NCBI RefSeq assembly: GCF_004136015.1
Contig: NZ_CP024866.1
Span: 6,538,561-6,602,560, forward strand
Origin: Pseudomonas sp. ACM7
GTDB lineage: Bacteria > Pseudomonadota > Gammaproteobacteria > Pseudomonadales > Pseudomonadaceae
Direction: 5' to 3'
DNA: 64,000 nt
In this document: piece after piece, positions 62,667 through 64,000 of the stretch
Layout of the letters: the number at the start of each line of letters is the position of its first letter
How positions within the stretch are numbered: the stretch's first letter is position 1
Notes under the pieces: generated by a model
Databases searched by the model: none
What the model saw: the letters and a program-made list of their open reading frames with translations, nothing else
Told to the model about the DNA's origin: nothing
Position numbers and translations under genes: made by a program

Positions 62667-63485
62667 ATGCCGCTGAGCTTTCATAAAATGCACGCCAATG
62701 GCGATGACTTCGTTATTGTGGACCCGCGAAACGCGGCCAATCCAATGACAAGTACCCTGGCTCGGCGAATGGGTGATCGGCACCGAGGAGTCGGATTCAA
62801 TCAACTCGCGGTGGTGCTCGATTGCGATGATGCAGATGCGCGTTTGATGTTTTGGAATGCAGATGGCTCCACGCTGGACGTTTGTGGCAGTGCAACGCGG
62901 GGTGCCGCGGATATGCTGATGCGCGAATCAAATACCACTTCGATAGCGCTCCGAACCAACCGTGGTCTACTCCCTTGCGAACGAACCTCTACCGGCGCAA
63001 TTTCCGTCAACATGGGGGAACCGCTCTTCAGCTGGTCAGATATTCCCCTGGCTCTGGAACTGGACACTGCTGCTTTGCCTCTTGCTGGTGACCCAACAGC
63101 TTGCAGCATGGGAAATCCGCACTGCACCTATTTTGTGGATGATCTAACAGCCCTTGATATAGCGACACTCGGCCCGACAATCGAAACCCATCCCCTATTT
63201 CCCCTCAGGACGAACGTGCACTTCGTCCAGATCATTAACCGAAAGCACATTCGGTTGCGCATCTGGGAGCGCTCGGGTGGTATTCCGCTCGGTTCAGGTT
63301 CCTGCTCTTGTGGCGCCGCTGTTAACGGAATTCGTCGCGGCTTGTTAGACCATTCCGTTGAGGTTGAATGTGATGGAGGAACCGTAACGGTTCAATGGGA
63401 TGGCGTGGGACCTGTCTTTCTCATCGGACCGGTAAAGACAACTTTTTCGGGAATGATTACGGATAGCTCATTGCAAGCTTTATAG
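62667..63485 (+). CDS. Divergent DapF-like amino acid epimerase
   Basis: This 272-residue protein has the two-lobed fold of diaminopimelate epimerase. The first catalytic cysteine, Cys73, is in NADGSTLDVCGSATR, at the same position as in DapF. The second motif is changed: after ERSGGIPLGSG it reads SCSCGAAVNG, so Cys215 is the probable partner after a short insertion. Other differences are GDDF for GNDF near residue 12 and GVGFNQ for the usual GxGADQ. These affect substrate-binding residues, so another amino acid is likely. The chromosomal dapF is presumably elsewhere. TCAGGATC precedes the ATG. Confidence 0.75.
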   Translation: MPLSFHKMHANGDDFVIVDPRNAANPMTSTLARRMGDRHRGVGFNQLAVVLDCDDADARLMFWNADGSTLDVCGSATRGAADMLMRESNTTSIALRTNRGLLPCERTSTGAISVNMGEPLFSWSDIPLALELDTAALPLAGDPTACSMGNPHCTYFVDDLTALDIATLGPTIETHPLFPLRTNVHFVQIINRKHIRLRIWERSGGIPLGSGSCSCGAAVNGIRRGLLDHSVEVECDGGTVTVQWDGVGPVFLIGPVKTTFSGMITDSSLQAL

Positions 63486-63724
63486 CGGCTATATCGTGAT
63501 AAACGGAGGAGTTAATCATTCACGACAAGGCACGACATAGGGAACTTTATTTTTAAGTGCCTGGATTATTTAAAACCTCTGTCTACAAAAACGATTATTG
63601 AAGCTGCTCACTCTACTGACCACTCGTCGTAAATCTACGCCAACCTGTTATTTTTGACAGTAGCCAACCCTCCCGCTCCAGGCCTTAAATCACTCCATCG
63701 CCTTTCACCGACCGGAGTGCCGCC

Positions 63725-64000
63725 ATGCTCGTCCAAGCCCTGAAAAACCTCAGCCCGCTAGCCCTGCTCGCCCCGGAAATCCCCGGAGCCCTCGAGCCCC
63801 GGCCACCGGCGGAAGAATGGGGCATCAACCTCGCCGCCGCCCAGCTCAACTTTCCGGACCAGGGCCTGAAGGTCCAGATCCCGATCTGGTCGAACAAGAA
63901 CCTGGGCGACAAGGTCGAGCTGCTGCTCAACAACAACGTGGTCGATCAACACACCATCAGCGCCCCCGTCGAACTGACCGAGCGCGCCACCCTGTTCGTC
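63725..64000 (+). CDS. Unknown protein, N-terminus only
   Basis: The frame from the ATG at 63725 stays open to the right edge (92 codons). It starts MLVQALKNLSPLALLAPEIP and continues with a beta-rich segment (GLKVQIPIWSNKNLGDKVEL, LLNNNVVDQHTI). The pattern of short strands around VELTERATLFV suggests an Ig-like or other repeat domain in a long protein, but the rest is outside the window. No signal peptide is evident. Confidence 0.7.
   Translation, partial: MLVQALKNLSPLALLAPEIPGALEPRPPAEEWGINLAAAQLNFPDQGLKVQIPIWSNKNLGDKVELLLNNNVVDQHTISAPVELTERATLFV

Noticed and set aside
62667..63485. Loss of the second catalytic cysteine (Ser210) in the DapF-like protein
   Set aside because: An ungapped alignment puts Ser210 at the cysteine position, but allowing a short insertion aligns SCSCG with the TxACG motif and keeps Cys215. 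I therefore do not claim a missing cysteine.

Overview
The window is a chromosomal segment of a Pseudomonas, most likely of the P. fluorescens group. The evidence is the high GC content with matching codon use, several copies of the Pseudomonas REP sequence built on GCGAGCAAGCTCGC, DUF6124- and DUF2986-type small genes, and a catabolic gene content typical of soil and rhizosphere pseudomonads. I see no rRNA, tRNA, CRISPR array, prophage or intact insertion sequence.

Layout. 1-1.5 kb: the start of an MFS transporter gene and two small conserved genes. 1.5-8.6 kb: a glycolate module with a GlcA/LldP-type permease, the regulator glcC and the operon glcDEFG; two palindromic GlcC-type operators lie between glcC and glcD. 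8.6-11.9 kb: a DHA2 efflux pump, a Tat-exported dienelactone-hydrolase-like protein and a cysteine-free carboxymuconolactone-decarboxylase-like protein. 12.1-17.8 kb: a glutamine-synthetase-like ligase, an aldehyde dehydrogenase, an iron-type alcohol dehydrogenase and an amino acid/amine permease, which together suggest catabolism of an amine or amino alcohol through gamma-glutamylated intermediates. 17.8-23.7 kb: an accessory patch of small orphan genes, a TetR/PfpI-like divergent pair with a clear operator, an IS66 transposase scar and a VanX-type dipeptidase fused to an L,D-transpeptidase-like domain.

23.8-40.3 kb is a large hydroxyproline island. An FCD/GntR regulator precedes a 4-hydroxyproline epimerase and a three-subunit D-hydroxyproline dehydrogenase. 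Then come an AraC regulator with a PAS-like domain, an ABC importer whose genes are split by a fused aconitase-X (cis-3-hydroxyproline dehydratase), and a second proline-racemase-family enzyme with an unusual Ser/Thr pair. The last part holds a DHDPS-like deaminase, an MHS-type transporter, an alpha-ketoglutarate semialdehyde dehydrogenase and a delta1-pyrroline-2-carboxylate reductase. Together they should take 4-hydroxyproline to alpha-ketoglutarate and 3-hydroxyprolines to proline. A shared TCGTATACGA palindrome precedes two of its operons, with a half-match before the regulator.

40.5-42.7 kb holds three tandem ohr paralogues, each with its own promoter carrying two 10-bp palindromes exactly 15 bp apart, followed by ohrR. 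42.7-54.4 kb contains the sad/ptrR-like pair, GST, a Tat-exported aldo/keto reductase, a nearly palindromic 195-bp MITE flanked by an 11-bp direct repeat, an epoxide-hydrolase remnant, a MocR/EamA divergent pair, a CAP-domain protein and a beta-propeller/HTH pair. 54.5-59.0 kb is a LysR-controlled transporter, CoA-transferase and ScpB-like decarboxylase set that may use methylmalonate or a related diacid. 59.4-64 kb holds katG with its terminator, an internally deleted AbrB-family pseudogene, an unlisted 27-residue membrane peptide gene, a divergent DapF-like epimerase and the start of an unknown gene.
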